Shown: positions 7,966-16,603 of the stretch, in pieces | Layout of the letters: every line of letters begins with the position of its first letter | Numbering within the stretch: the first letter of the stretch is position 1 | Assembly: GCA_023133515.1 (NCBI GenBank) | Contig: JAGLWI010000011.1 | Span: 1 to 61,640, forward strand | Length of the DNA: 61,640 nt | Direction of reading: 5' to 3' | Source: Candidatus Babeliales bacterium | GTDB taxonomy: Bacteria; Babelota; Babeliae; Babelales; UASB340 | The notes under the pieces: generated by a model | Told to the model about the DNA's origin: nothing | What the model saw: only the letters and a program-made list of their open reading frames with translations | The model's database searches: none | Position numbers and translations under genes: made by a program

Positions 7966-8152
7966 AAATTGACCTTTTTTATAATTTTAATTTAAAAGGT
8001 TATATTGCAAACTTTAATATTTTTTTATATTTTGTCTAGGTTTTTTCATTATGAATTTTATTTTTTTAATTTCTTTACAAATTTATTCAGAAAAAAATAA
8101 AATTCATATTAGTGTTTCTAAATCAATTTTTTATTATATAAAAGGAGGCCTT

Positions 8153-8347
8153 ATGAAGGTCCTAGCATGGTTGGCTCATCTTTTAGCATCTGTTGGAGCT
8201 ATAAATTGGGGCTTGGTAACTTTTTTTAAGTTTAATTTTGTTGACTATTTAAATAAGTTATCTGGCAATATTGGCATTGATATGTTTTTGTATGCTTTGG
8301 TGGCATTAGCTGGTATTTATTCCTTAATTTCTCTTTTCATTTCTTAA
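8153..8347 (+). CDS. DUF378 family small membrane protein
   Basis: The ATG at 8153 follows a perfect AGGAGG at 8143-8148, so the protein is 64 residues; the frame is open further upstream without any start signal. It begins MKVLAWLAHLLASVGAINWGLV, which is the characteristic opening of DUF378 (YuzA-like) proteins: a first transmembrane helix with the GAINWGL motif, then a second helix near the C-terminus (YALVALAGIYSLISLF). The family is widespread, with no established function. A long hairpin terminator follows directly, so it is a stand-alone transcript or the end of one. Confidence 0.85.
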   Translation: MKVLAWLAHLLASVGAINWGLVTFFKFNFVDYLNKLSGNIGIDMFLYALVALAGIYSLISLFIS

Positions 8348-8359
8348 ACAATCTAGTAT

Positions 8360-8412
8360 AATTTATTCTTTATGCTACTGCCACTTTTAAGCAGTAGCAT
8401 AAAGAATAAATT
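8360..8412. terminator. Strong hairpin terminator (22-bp perfect stem)
   Basis: Bases 8360-8381 are perfectly complementary to 8391-8412 around a nine-base loop, and the downstream side continues CATTTTT. It ends the DUF378 transcript. Both flanks are A/T-rich, so it may also act on the minus strand. Confidence 0.8.
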
Positions 8413-8551
8413 TCATTTTTAAATTTTTTAAAAATGTTCTATTTTTTGTAGATTTTATTTGTTTCAAGCTATTTTTATTATTTTTTATGTTAAAATAATA
8501 CTTAAGAATGACTTTATTTTAATTTTGGCAATGTATGAAGGATTTGCATTT

Positions 8552-9052
8552 ATGGTTAAAAAGAAATTTAAAGAAAATAAACCTGATAGTAATAATAATA
8601 ATGTTAAAGAAGAACCGTTAGAACAAATTAAGAATTTGAAAGAACAATTATTGCGTGTTAATGCAGATTTTCAGAATTTTAAAAAAAGAATAGAAAAAGA
8701 TAAATCTGAATGGTTTGAGCTTGCACAAGCAACTGTGATAAAAGAATTTTTACCTATAATTGATGATTTTGAAAGAGCCATTCAAAGCATTGAAAAAATA
8801 GAAAAGAAAGATATAAAAAAAGAGTGGTTTGAAGGCTTAGAACTTGTTTCCAAAAAATTGAAAAAAGTATTTGATGATTTGGGTGTAAAGCAGATAGAAT
8901 GCAGCGGTCAGTTTAATCCAGAGATACATGAAGCATTGATGCATGTAGAATCAAAAGACCATAAAAGTGGTTTAATTGTTCAGGTTTTAAATAAAGGATA
9001 CACTTTTAAAGAAAGAGTTTTGAGGTGCGCTAAGGTTAGCGTAGCCAAATAA
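8552..9052 (+). CDS. grpE: GrpE, nucleotide exchange factor for DnaK
   Basis: GrpE releases ADP from DnaK in the cytoplasmic Hsp70 cycle. The start at the ATG at 8552 is chosen because AAGGA lies nine bases upstream and the protein then begins MVKKKFKENK, giving 166 residues, close to the usual length. The N-terminal part is a polar tail. Next come the long dimerising helix (NLKEQLLRVNADFQNFKKRIEKD), the helical bundle (EFLPIIDDFERAI) and the C-terminal beta domain with FNPEIHEALMHVES and GYTFKERVLRCAKVSVAK, all diagnostic. dnaK and dnaJ are not in the window. The next gene, pssA, follows within 30 bases. Confidence 0.93.
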   Translation: MVKKKFKENKPDSNNNNVKEEPLEQIKNLKEQLLRVNADFQNFKKRIEKDKSEWFELAQATVIKEFLPIIDDFERAIQSIEKIEKKDIKKEWFEGLELVSKKLKKVFDDLGVKQIECSGQFNPEIHEALMHVESKDHKSGLIVQVLNKGYTFKERVLRCAKVSVAK

Positions 9053-9080
9053 ATAATAATTTTTAAAGTGAGAAATTTAA

Positions 9081-9842
9081 ATGGTTTTATCAGAAAAAGT
9101 AGAAAATCATATTCATGATTTTTTAAACAATAAAAATAGAAGAAAAAAAATTAAAGATGGTCTTTCTTTTTTGCCTCATCTTTTTACGTTAGGAAATGTT
9201 TTTTTTGGTTTTTGTTCGCTTGTTTTTGTAGCGAAAGGAAAATTAGCGCCTGCAGCATATCTAATTTTATTTGGGGCTCTTATGGATGTACTAGATGGAA
9301 GGATTGCTCGTTTTGTTGGCTCAGAAAGTGATTTTGGAGTTCAGCTTGATTCTCTGGCCGATGCTATTTCTTTTTGTTTGGCACCAGCATTTTTGGTATA
9401 TTTTTGGCAACTTAGAAGATTGGGATTAGTGGGGATAGTTATAAGTTTTTTATTTTTGGGTTTTGGATTGATGCGATTGGCAAGATTCAATGTTATTCAT
9501 CAGGAACAGAAAGATTTTTTTTTAGGTCTTCCAACAACTATAGCTGGATGTTTTACTGCTATCATTTTTTTAAATTTTAAAGGTGCTGTTGATAGTGTTT
9601 GGTTTTTAGGGACGATTGTTATTTTGGTGTTGTCATTATCTTTTTTAATGATTAGCCATGTACGTTTTTTAACATTTAAACAAAGATTATTTCATTTAAA
9701 AAGAAATTGGTATGTTGTTTTGTTTATTTTATTATTTGCCATTCTTTCTGTTTTACAATTTGAAAAAGTTTTATTGATGTTTTTTCTTTTGTATTTTTCA
9801 AGTGCTATTTTTGTAAAAGTAATATTGAACTTAAGAAGATAA
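9081..9842 (+). CDS. pssA: CDP-diacylglycerol-serine O-phosphatidyltransferase
   Basis: This is an integral membrane enzyme that makes phosphatidylserine from CDP-diacylglycerol and L-serine, the first step to phosphatidylethanolamine. The 253 residues contain the CDP-alcohol phosphatidyltransferase signature, with Asp72-Gly73, Ala76-Arg77, Gly86, Asp90 and Asp94 in correct spacing, inside a protein with about eight hydrophobic segments. The opening LPHLFTLGNVFFGFCSLVF is typical of the PssA type II family. Phosphatidylserine decarboxylase is not in the window. It is followed ten bases later by the HtrA gene, suggesting a grpE-pssA-htrA-tlyA transcription unit. Confidence 0.9.
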   Translation: MVLSEKVENHIHDFLNNKNRRKKIKDGLSFLPHLFTLGNVFFGFCSLVFVAKGKLAPAAYLILFGALMDVLDGRIARFVGSESDFGVQLDSLADAISFCLAPAFLVYFWQLRRLGLVGIVISFLFLGFGLMRLARFNVIHQEQKDFFLGLPTTIAGCFTAIIFLNFKGAVDSVWFLGTIVILVLSLSFLMISHVRFLTFKQRLFHLKRNWYVVLFILLFAILSVLQFEKVLLMFFLLYFSSAIFVKVILNLRR

Positions 9843-9852
9843 GAGGATATTT

Positions 9853-11472
9853 ATGATTCATGTCAAAAAGTCTATTAGATTTTTTATTTTTACCGTTTTG
9901 ATAACTATTTTGGGTCTTTGTTTTGGATTTTATTATCTTTATAAAAAACAAATAAATTTAATTCACTATCTTGAACTTGTAATAAGCCAACAATCAAGAG
10001 ATAAAGTTCAAAAATCTTTTGATAAAGTTCCAAAGATATTGACTGATGGAGTTAAAACTACAACGAGTTGGCTTGATGTTCAAAAGCATGCTAAAGATAC
10101 TGTTGTGCAGATATTTACTCAGGTTTCTAAGTTTAATTGGTTAGAACCGTATAAGACACCTTTGCAATATGCAACAGCAGGTTCTGGATTTTTTATAAAT
10201 GATAAAGGATATCTTGTTACAAATTTTCATGTTGTTAGTCAGGCGAGTAGTGTTAAGATACAAATTCCATCTTTTGGAAGAGAACAATTTGATGTGGATA
10301 TAATTGGAGTTTGTCCAGATAGGGATCTTGCTTTGCTTAAACTAACGGATGAATCATTAGAAAGGATAAAAAAAGATATTGGAAAAATTCCTTATTTAGA
10401 ATTTGGAAATTCTGATTTGATTTTGAGAACTCAGGAGATTTTGGCTTTAGGTTATCCGTTGGGACAGGAACGATTGAAAAGTACTCTTGGAATTGTTAGT
10501 GGAAGAGAAAGAGCAGGATTTATTCAGATTACAGCGCCGTTAAATCCAGGAAATTCAGGTGGTCCGTCTTTGGATTCTGAAGGCAAGATTGTTGGAATAA
10601 ATTTTGCAGGGGTTTTAGAAGCACAAAATATCGGCTATATAATTCCTATAAATGAAGTTAAAAGTGCGATAAAGGATCTTTATAAAGTTAAATTACTAAG
10701 AAAACCAATTTTAGGTTGTATTTTTACCGTTGCAACTTCTGATATGGTAAAATATTTTGGCAATCCATTAAGAGGTGGATGGTATATTGCAAAGGTTTTT
10801 GAAAATACAACGTTAGAAAAGGTGGGAGTTAAAGAAAATGATATGCTTTATGAGGTGAATGGTTATAAATTGGATTTGTATGGCGATCTATCTGTTCCAT
10901 GGAGTGATGATAAAATATCTTTATTAGACTTTTTAAATCGTTTTACTGTAGGGGATGATATTCATTTTGTTATTTATCGTAAAGGAAAAAGAAAGGACTT
11001 TAGATTTAAGTTAGATAATAAGTATCTTCCACCTATAAGAAAAATTTATCCTGAATGGGAGCCGGAAGCTATTGATTATGAAATTATTGGGGGAATGGTT
11101 GTTATGTCGTTAACTTTAAATCATGTTGCAATTTTACTTAGCAAAGCTCCTTCTATGACCAAATATTTACGATTAGAAGAGCAGCATGAACCAGTGATTT
11201 TGGTTACGCATATTTTTCCTAATTCACAAGCTTATAAATCTAGGATTTTGACGCCAAGTGCAATTATAGATGAGGTCAATGATAAAAAGATTTCTACTTT
11301 GGATGACTTTAGACAGGCTGTAAAAGAGGGTAAGAAGACAGGATTTATTACAATAAAGACTAAAGATAAGATGTTTGGTGTTTTGCCTGTTAACAAAATA
11401 TTACAAGATGAAGATATGCTTGCTTCTCGATACTTTTATAAAAAATCAAAATTGTTGGATTATTTAAAATAG
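9853..11472 (+). CDS. HtrA/DegP-like periplasmic serine protease
   Basis: This 539-residue, membrane-anchored member of family S1C has a hydrophobic segment at residues 10-30, after which the body should be periplasmic. The trypsin-like domain (about 80-290) shows the full triad: His126 in TNFHVV, Asp158 in DRDLALLK and Ser235 in NPGNSGGP. It is followed by two PDZ-like regions: about 290-390, with GGWYIAKVFENTTLEKVGVKENDMLYEVNG, and about 430-520, with HEPVILVTHIFPNSQAYKS. HtrA proteases degrade or refold misfolded envelope proteins. The protein is longer than DegS and close to a two-PDZ DegP/DegQ in design, but with a long linker before the protease. A GAGGAT ribosome-binding site precedes the ATG. 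Confidence 0.88.
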   Translation: MIHVKKSIRFFIFTVLITILGLCFGFYYLYKKQINLIHYLELVISQQSRDKVQKSFDKVPKILTDGVKTTTSWLDVQKHAKDTVVQIFTQVSKFNWLEPYKTPLQYATAGSGFFINDKGYLVTNFHVVSQASSVKIQIPSFGREQFDVDIIGVCPDRDLALLKLTDESLERIKKDIGKIPYLEFGNSDLILRTQEILALGYPLGQERLKSTLGIVSGRERAGFIQITAPLNPGNSGGPSLDSEGKIVGINFAGVLEAQNIGYIIPINEVKSAIKDLYKVKLLRKPILGCIFTVATSDMVKYFGNPLRGGWYIAKVFENTTLEKVGVKENDMLYEVNGYKLDLYGDLSVPWSDDKISLLDFLNRFTVGDDIHFVIYRKGKRKDFRFKLDNKYLPPIRKIYPEWEPEAIDYEIIGGMVVMSLTLNHVAILLSKAPSMTKYLRLEEQHEPVILVTHIFPNSQAYKSRILTPSAIIDEVNDKKISTLDDFRQAVKEGKKTGFITIKTKDKMFGVLPVNKILQDEDMLASRYFYKKSKLLDYLK

Positions 11473-11478
11473 GATTTT

Positions 11479-12210
11479 ATGAAAAAGGAGAAAAAACGCT
11501 TGGATCTTTTGGTTCAGGAAAAATATCCACAATTTAGCAGAAATCAGGTGCAAGGCTGGATTTTGCGTGGAAAAGTAACAGTTGATGGTAAAATTATCGA
11601 CAAAGCAGGAACAATGGTTTCTGCTTTGTCTGAAATAGTTTTGTCTGTTAAGGAACCTAAATATGTTAGCCGTGCCGGATGTAAGCTAGAAAAAGCTTTG
11701 GATCATTTTAATATAAACGTAACGGATTTGGTTGTATTAGATTCAGGGATTTCTACAGGTGGATTTACAGATTGTTTATTGCAACGAGGTGTAAAACGTG
11801 TTTATGGCGTTGATGTTGGGCATGGTCTTGTACATGAAAAATTACTCAAAGATCCTCGTCTTGTTGTAATAGAAAAAACTAACTTACGATATCTTGAAAA
11901 ACTTCCTGAACTAGTTGATTTGGTTACTCTTGATCTTTCTTTTATTTCAATTTTAAAAGTTATGCCTGCGATATTATTATTACTAAAACCACAAGGAAAA
12001 ATTATTACTCTTATAAAACCACAATTTGAAGCTGAACGAGGGCAAGTTGGGAAGGGTGGAATTGTGAAAGATGAAAAAGTTCATCAACAGGTTATTGAAA
12101 AAATAAAAAATGGAATGAAAGAATTTGATTTTAAAATGATTGGTGTTATTGAGTCTCCTATTCTTGGTGGAAAAGGAAACAAAGAGTTTCTTGCTTTGTT
12201 TGAGAAATAA
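11479..12210 (+). CDS. tlyA: TlyA family rRNA 2'-O-methyltransferase
   Basis: This 243-residue protein has an N-terminal S4 RNA-binding domain (residues about 7-65; RLDLLVQEKYPQFSRNQVQGWI and VTVDGKIIDKAG) and an FtsJ-like Rossmann methyltransferase domain. The domain carries the SAM motif VVLDSGISTGGFTDCLL, the acidic strand GVDVGHG and the catalytic region DLSFISI and LIKPQFEAERGQVGKGGIV. TlyA proteins methylate 2'-hydroxyls in 16S and/or 23S rRNA using S-adenosylmethionine; some relatives have been called haemolysins. It starts six bases after htrA and ends in a palindromic hairpin, so it is the last gene of the unit. Confidence 0.92.
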   Translation: MKKEKKRLDLLVQEKYPQFSRNQVQGWILRGKVTVDGKIIDKAGTMVSALSEIVLSVKEPKYVSRAGCKLEKALDHFNINVTDLVVLDSGISTGGFTDCLLQRGVKRVYGVDVGHGLVHEKLLKDPRLVVIEKTNLRYLEKLPELVDLVTLDLSFISILKVMPAILLLLKPQGKIITLIKPQFEAERGQVGKGGIVKDEKVHQQVIEKIKNGMKEFDFKMIGVIESPILGGKGNKEFLALFEK

Positions 12211-12214
12211 TTTG

Positions 12215-12240
12215 GGGAAGCTTTTTTAAAAAAGCTTCCC
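12215..12240. terminator. Perfect 26-base palindrome, likely bidirectional terminator
   Basis: The stretch is its own reverse complement (GGGAAGC plus six T, then six A plus GCTTCCC). It stands between the convergent tlyA and LRR genes, five bases after the tlyA stop. No long T-run follows outside the stem, so the T/A core would form the loop and base of the hairpin. Confidence 0.6.
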
Positions 12241-12274
12241 TTCAAGAGATATTAACTTTGTGTTTATTAGTTTT

Positions 12275-13339
12275 TTATATTCTTGTAATATGTCTCAAAT
12301 TTTGTGGAACATCATTGATTATTAATTGGTTATAAAAAAGATATAGATCTTGTAAGTTAGTAAGCTGTCCTATTTCTTTAGGTAGATTTGTTAATTGGTT
12401 ATCAGAAAGCCATAGCTCTTGTAAGTTAATAAGCTGTCCTATTTCTTTGGGTAGAGTTGTTAATTGGTTATAAAAAAGATATAGATCTTGTAAGTTTGGG
12501 CATATTTTAGGAAGTAATGGTAAAATATAGTCTATTAAATCTTGCGACGTTAATTGTTGGTGGTTAATGGCAACTAAATTACTGATTTGATGGAGATCTA
12601 AAATATTTGTATTTCTAGCCTGATAGATTCTGTTTATTGCTTCATCATTTAAATATAGGATGTTTGTAAAGATTATAACTTCTTTTTGAAGGTGAGAAGG
12701 TAGATTTTCAAAGATTTCTTTATTTTTATTGTTGTATATATCATGTGTCAACTTTTCAAACATAGGTTTAAAAAGTATCTGGATATTGACATAATCAGAG
12801 AGAAAGATTATTGAATTAAAAAGTTCTTTCTTTGAGATATCATTGTCCGTTAAAAATGAAGTTTTAAATAGTGTATCCGAAATTGTGAAGACAAATTTTG
12901 TTAGTTTGGAAAATTGAGTACTTTGTTGGCATGCTTTCTCAATTTCATTTGCAATAATAAAGTTTATTTTCTGAATTGTATGGTTTTGTTCCTTTAAGTT
13001 TTTAAATTTCTCAATTAATGTACTAATTAAGTTGATTGTTATTTGCCATTGGTTTTTATTAAGTTGAAATTCATTTTTTGTGTTATTAAAAGTGTTGTAT
13101 GCTTCGTTTAATAGTTGAACAGAATATTCTTTAATTGGTGTTGGTTTATAGATCAATTCCTCACCATCGATGAGATTTTTAAAAGGATTATTTAAGGTTG
13201 TTGAATATGGGGGTATGTTGTTAGGAATTGATACGGTAAGTTTTTGTTCTTCATTATTTTTCATAGCCTGAGTTTGTATATTCAAACCAAGCCCCAAAAT
13301 AAGCGATAACAAATTTGTTATTAAAATACTTTTCTTCAT
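12275..13339 (-). CDS. Secreted leucine-rich-repeat protein
   Basis: This 354-residue protein has a signal peptide (about residues 1-25) and a GGAGG ribosome-binding site. The first 280 residues are helical. Within them [14 protein letters not shown] loosely resembles an F-box start, but this is weak. Residues 283-354 are three leucine-rich repeats of 23 residues with the pattern [17 protein letters not shown], the bacterial/plant-like LRR type that forms a protein-binding curved sheet. The repeats are nearly identical at DNA level, which suggests recent expansion. Exported LRR proteins in host-associated bacteria often bind host proteins, so an effector or adhesion role is plausible but unproven. 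It is transcribed against tlyA and shares the palindromic terminator region. Confidence 0.85.
   Translation of the reverse strand: MKKSILITNLLSLILGLGLNIQTQAMKNNEEQKLTVSIPNNIPPYSTTLNNPFKNLIDGEELIYKPTPIKEYSVQLLNEAYNTFNNTKNEFQLNKNQWQITINLISTLIEKFKNLKEQNHTIQKINFIIANEIEKACQQSTQFSKLTKFVFTISDTLFKTSFLTDNDISKKELFNSIIFLSDYVNIQILFKPMFEKLTHDIYNNKNKEIFENLPSHLQKEVIIFTNILYLNDEAINRIYQARNTNILDLHQISNLVAINHQQLTSQDLIDYILPLLPKICPNLQDLYLFYNQLTTLPKEIGQLINLQELWLSDNQLTNLPKEIGQLTNLQDLYLFYNQLIINDVPQNLRHITRI
12322..12498. repeat. 69-bp direct repeats encoding the LRRs
   Basis: The sequence TTAATTGGTTAT recurs at 12322, 12391 and 12460, exactly 69 bases apart. The repeats match almost completely between the first two copies and for about 40 bases of the third. 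The unit is 23 codons of the LRR gene. The near-identity points to recent duplication or ongoing recombination. Confidence 0.9.
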
Positions 13340-13760
13340 GATCGATAACCTCCTTAATTTTATTATTGATTAATGCTTTTATGACAACTTATTAAATTTA
13401 ATACATGTAGTATAAACTAAATATATACGATATTAATAATATTTCAAATAGTAGTTATTTTTTGCAAAAAAGTGGTTTTTTTGCTTTAAAAGTTAGTATT
13501 TTCGCTCATTTTAATTTCTATTTTTGGCAAAGAATTGAAAAAACCCGTGATCGTTTTCTAGAAACAAATCACGGGTTTTTTACTTAGAACTTATACGAGA
13601 ATTATTGTTTATTTAAATTTGATATATTAAAATAATGTATTAACAAAAAAGAAAATTAAGCAAAGCGCTCATTCTGAGCTTGTCGAAGAATGAAGCGCTG
13701 TATCCTTCGACAAGCTCAGGATGAGCGCTTTGCAAATTTGTTTGAATTTTCGTATAAGTT
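13340..13760. other. 421-base intergenic region with hairpins, no gene
   Basis: No coding frame with a start signal is seen. The left part (13340-13530) is plain AT-rich leader of the LRR gene, holding its GGAGG site. The right part holds a GC-cored terminator hairpin and then a nested inverted-repeat element, both described separately. Confidence 0.7.
13538..13581. terminator. Rho-independent terminator hairpin
   Basis: The arm at 13539-13551 (A-run, CCCGTGAT) pairs with 13568-13580 (ATCACGGG, T-run), with a further short inner stem. Each side ends in a run of T on its own strand, so it can stop transcription in either direction. It most likely serves the minus-strand gene ending at 13761. 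Confidence 0.75.
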
Positions 13761-13765
13761 CTAAG
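13583..13765. repeat. MITE-like nested inverted repeat (about 183 bp)
   Basis: The outer arms at 13583-13603 and 13745-13765 match in 20 of 21 positions as inverted repeats. Inside them lies a second inverted repeat, 13660-13689 against 13703-13733, containing the GAGCTTGTCGAAG / CTTCGACAAGCTC core plus AAGCGCT. The inner part is clearly richer in G+C than its surroundings. The right outer arm overlaps the stop codon of the gene at 13761. This is the architecture of a miniature transposable or REP-type element; no transposase is encoded. Confidence 0.6.
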
Positions 13766-14768
13766 CCAAGAATTTATCCATCAATGCTCCAATAACGGAG
13801 TTTGCATTGGGATTATTTGTAATTTTTTGAATAACTTTTTTACGACCATCATTAATTTCATTTGAAATAGTATCATATATAATTTTTGTTGTTACAAATG
13901 CGCCAACTAAAATTACAAGATTTTTGAATTCAAAGTCATTATAAAATTTTTCAATATTTCTGTAAGTTCCTTGTATGGCTGTTTCACCAATATATTTAGG
14001 ATTTGTTAAGTTGGAGTAATCTAACATATCTTCTCTACAATCTCTAAAAAACTTTTTTACATCTTTATCTGTGAGAGGAAAAATGTCAAAATATGTTTTT
14101 AAAAATTCTTTGTCTGTTTCATCAAGTGTTTCAAGTTCAGGATCATTTTTTATTTTAAGAACTAGCAAAGTCTTTTTTTCTGAAACAAATCCGTCTTCAG
14201 TAAATTTTTTAAGAAAATAAGTAGAAAGTGCTCTTAATTCTTCAACGTTGTTTAATATCCAAAACATTGGAATATTTTTCTTATACTCGTCAATAAAAAT
14301 TGTTCCTTCATATTTACAATTTGGAAGTAACAATGTTTCTATTGTTTTTCCCAAAAGAGTTTTTCTTTCTCCAGGATATTTGGTATCTATTTTGTAGTTT
14401 CCTCCAAAACCATTTAATAAATATCTTAAAGGTATAATATTTTCTAGATCTTTTGGTTTTTCAATATACTTATTTTGTCCTGATTCTTCATCAAAGTAGC
14501 CACACTTTATAACTTTAGACTCATCCACATCGGTATAAATAACTTTAAAATATGGATCTTTACCATGAGTTGTAAAAAAGCATGCAGCTTGCCCAAGCCT
14601 TAAAGCATCCTTTTTAATTTTTTTTAATTCATTTTTTTCAACATTTATTTTTAAATCATCTTTGAGTGAAAGATCAACACTTTCTTCTGAATTTTGGGTA
14701 AATAGATTTGGTAACATAATGCTGCACAATAAAGTCGCTTTTATAATATTTTGTATTTTTTTGAACAT
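13761..14768 (-). CDS. Secreted protein of unknown function
   Basis: This 335-residue protein has a signal peptide (about residues 1-25, ending near NLFTQ) and an AAGGAG ribosome-binding site. The mature part has an alternating strand-and-helix pattern with several Lys/Glu-rich stretches and a segment LGQAACFFTTHGKDPYFKVIYTDVDESKV. A more hydrophobic stretch near residues 285-300 (FKNLVILVGAFVTTKII) could be a buried helix or a late membrane segment. I recognise no family. The gene stands alone between a permease gene and the inverted-repeat element, and its stop codon lies inside the element's outer arm, so the gene's end may have been set or altered by insertion of that element. Confidence 0.7.
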   Translation of the reverse strand: MFKKIQNIIKATLLCSIMLPNLFTQNSEESVDLSLKDDLKINVEKNELKKIKKDALRLGQAACFFTTHGKDPYFKVIYTDVDESKVIKCGYFDEESGQNKYIEKPKDLENIIPLRYLLNGFGGNYKIDTKYPGERKTLLGKTIETLLLPNCKYEGTIFIDEYKKNIPMFWILNNVEELRALSTYFLKKFTEDGFVSEKKTLLVLKIKNDPELETLDETDKEFLKTYFDIFPLTDKDVKKFFRDCREDMLDYSNLTNPKYIGETAIQGTYRNIEKFYNDFEFKNLVILVGAFVTTKIIYDTISNEINDGRKKVIQKITNNPNANSVIGALMDKFLA

Positions 14769-14850
14769 AAAAAAACTCCTTTTGGTTTGGAATGTAATAA
14801 TTACGAACCATTTTAATTTTATTTATATAATTTGTTTTATTTTAAAATAG

Positions 14851-15930
14851 TTATTTTATGGGATTAAGAAGTTTTTTCAAGCTTTTTTTTAATAACAATA
14901 AAAAAATAATTATAAAAAAATATGGTAAAAGAAGAAATAATCCTCCACTTGTTGAAATTGTAAGATTTATAAACATGTCTGATAAAGTGATAAAAGGATA
15001 AGCGAGAAGTATCATTACCCATTTATATTTGGAATGATATGGAAATAAAAGAAAAAGACAAAATGTTAGTAATGGATATAACAATACTTGTAAATGAACT
15101 ATAATTCTTTTCAGTAGCTGAGATAAAAGATTATTTAATACTATATCAGGCAATATATTTTTTCCTGAAATGAGATTTTTAATTAACACATGTATTGAAG
15201 GAATTTCAATATCTAGTTGAAGCTGAGAAAAAAAACTTGGAATTTTAAAGTTTAAATTATTAATTTTTGTTTGGATTCCACTTTTTGCTTTTATCTTTAT
15301 TCCTTGAGTGAGAAATAAGGTTTTTTCTTCTGGTTTGATGTAAAAGATAGAACTGTTTATTGTTTTTTCAATTTCAAAATTTGAGTTCATATATATAAGA
15401 ATTATGTTGGTTCCTTTGTTTTCTTTAAGATCTAGAAGCTGAAAAAAACAGAAGAGATTTTTACTTTTTGTATTATTGTTAGGTAATATTACCCATTTAT
15501 TGAGAATTTTTTGTTTAGATCTTTGTTTAAACTTTTCTATTTTAAATTTTTCTGCCAAGTTTGATGTTTTCAAGGTTATTTTTTCTTTTCCAATAAAACT
15601 TATAGACGCTAAAATTATTCCCATCCATAAAAACAAATTGAATAATTTTTTGTAGTTTATGTTCAATATTTGTAACGTTTCCCATTCATTTTGTTGAACA
15701 AGTTCTTTTATAAAAAGACATGTTGCAAGCCAACAGCTTATTGGAAAATTTTCGAAGAAAGAGGATGGTAAATTTAGGCATATAAAATGAACTATGTTAG
15801 CAAAACTAGTATGCTTAATTCTCACAATTTTTTCGAAAAATTCAATAAAATTAAAAAGAAAAGTGAGACTGACATTTATTAAGAAGAAATATTTGAAAAA
15901 CCTTTTGGAAAAATATAAGGCTAAAACCAT
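14851..15930 (-). CDS. LptF/LptG-type permease (YjgP/YjgQ family)
   Basis: This 359-residue inner-membrane protein has the LptF/G layout. Two or three hydrophobic helices lie near the N-terminus (ALYFSKRFFKYFFLINVSLTFLFNFIEFFEK), then a helix at about 95-115 after the conserved ELVQQNEWETLQILNI segment. A large periplasmic domain follows at about 120-270, then a C-terminal set of three helices. LptF and LptG with LptB2 extract lipopolysaccharide and pass it to LptC. Only one permease is present here and the sequence does not distinguish F from G. It follows the DUF502 gene by ten bases and belongs to the glmM-DUF502-lpt unit, which supports an envelope function. Confidence 0.85.
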   Translation of the reverse strand: MVLALYFSKRFFKYFFLINVSLTFLFNFIEFFEKIVRIKHTSFANIVHFICLNLPSSFFENFPISCWLATCLFIKELVQQNEWETLQILNINYKKLFNLFLWMGIILASISFIGKEKITLKTSNLAEKFKIEKFKQRSKQKILNKWVILPNNNTKSKNLFCFFQLLDLKENKGTNIILIYMNSNFEIEKTINSSIFYIKPEEKTLFLTQGIKIKAKSGIQTKINNLNFKIPSFFSQLQLDIEIPSIHVLIKNLISGKNILPDIVLNNLLSQLLKRIIVHLQVLLYPLLTFCLFLLFPYHSKYKWVMILLAYPFITLSDMFINLTISTSGGLFLLLPYFFIIIFLLLLKKSLKKLLNPIK

Positions 15931-15940
15931 TTTTTGTTGT

Positions 15941-16588
15941 TTATTTCATTTTTTTGATAGTTTCTGGTGTAATGAGTCCACAAGAAACAATTGTTTGTAT
16001 GGCTTCTTCAAATGTTATATCTGTTGGGATTATTTCATCTTCAGGGAGAATGAAAAAATATCCTGTAGCAGGAGTAGGTGAATTAGGCATAAAAATTTTG
16101 ACATATTTTTTTTCATCATCAGGTATCAATTTTTTAAAATTATCTTGAGCTGATTCTAAAAGAAAAGCAATGTTATAATATCCTTTTTTGGGAAATTGTA
16201 TTAATACAACTTTTTTTCTTGTGTGTGTAGGATCTGGAATATTAAAAAAATTGACCACAATTTTTGCTGATGAATATATGGTTCGAATTAGAGGGATTTT
16301 TGCAATTATTTTTTCTATCCTGTGAATTATTGGAGTTATAATTAAAAGTTTTACTAGTGCTCCAATAAGTAATATTAATAGAGTGACAATAATAATTTCT
16401 GCACCAGGAATTTTTTGCAAAAAAAGTGGTTCCATTTTTTTAAGTGGATATAGCCATCCAACCAAAAGGTTATATGTAAAATGCATGAAGAATATTGTTG
16501 CAGTTATAGGTAGGATTGTAAAAAGTCCATTCAGAAAAAGTGATTTTAGAAATGAGAATATATTTTCAAAAATATCCAAAATTTTCAT
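15941..16588 (-). CDS. DUF502 family membrane protein
   Basis: This 215-residue protein has two N-terminal transmembrane segments (about residues 18-42 and 62-88) and then a soluble domain. The family marks are the opening GLFTILPITATIFFMHFTYNLL, the helix IIHRIEKIIAKIPLIRTIYSSAKIVVNFF, and the later PNSPTPATGYFFILPEDEI. These closely follow the DUF502 consensus (PTPPNPTSGYLxxVP). The biochemical role of DUF502 proteins is not established; plant relatives are linked to membrane trafficking. AAGGGA stands before the ATG. It lies between glmM and the LptF/G-type permease. Confidence 0.88.
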   Translation of the reverse strand: MKILDIFENIFSFLKSLFLNGLFTILPITATIFFMHFTYNLLVGWLYPLKKMEPLFLQKIPGAEIIIVTLLILLIGALVKLLIITPIIHRIEKIIAKIPLIRTIYSSAKIVVNFFNIPDPTHTRKKVVLIQFPKKGYYNIAFLLESAQDNFKKLIPDDEKKYVKIFMPNSPTPATGYFFILPEDEIIPTDITFEEAIQTIVSCGLITPETIKKMK

Positions 16589-16603
16589 ATTTTTCCCTTT
16601 ATT

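Noticed and set aside
12275-13339. Confident F-box domain in the LRR protein
   Set aside because: Only a short [10 protein letters not shown] stretch resembles the start of an F-box; the rest of the motif is not evident.
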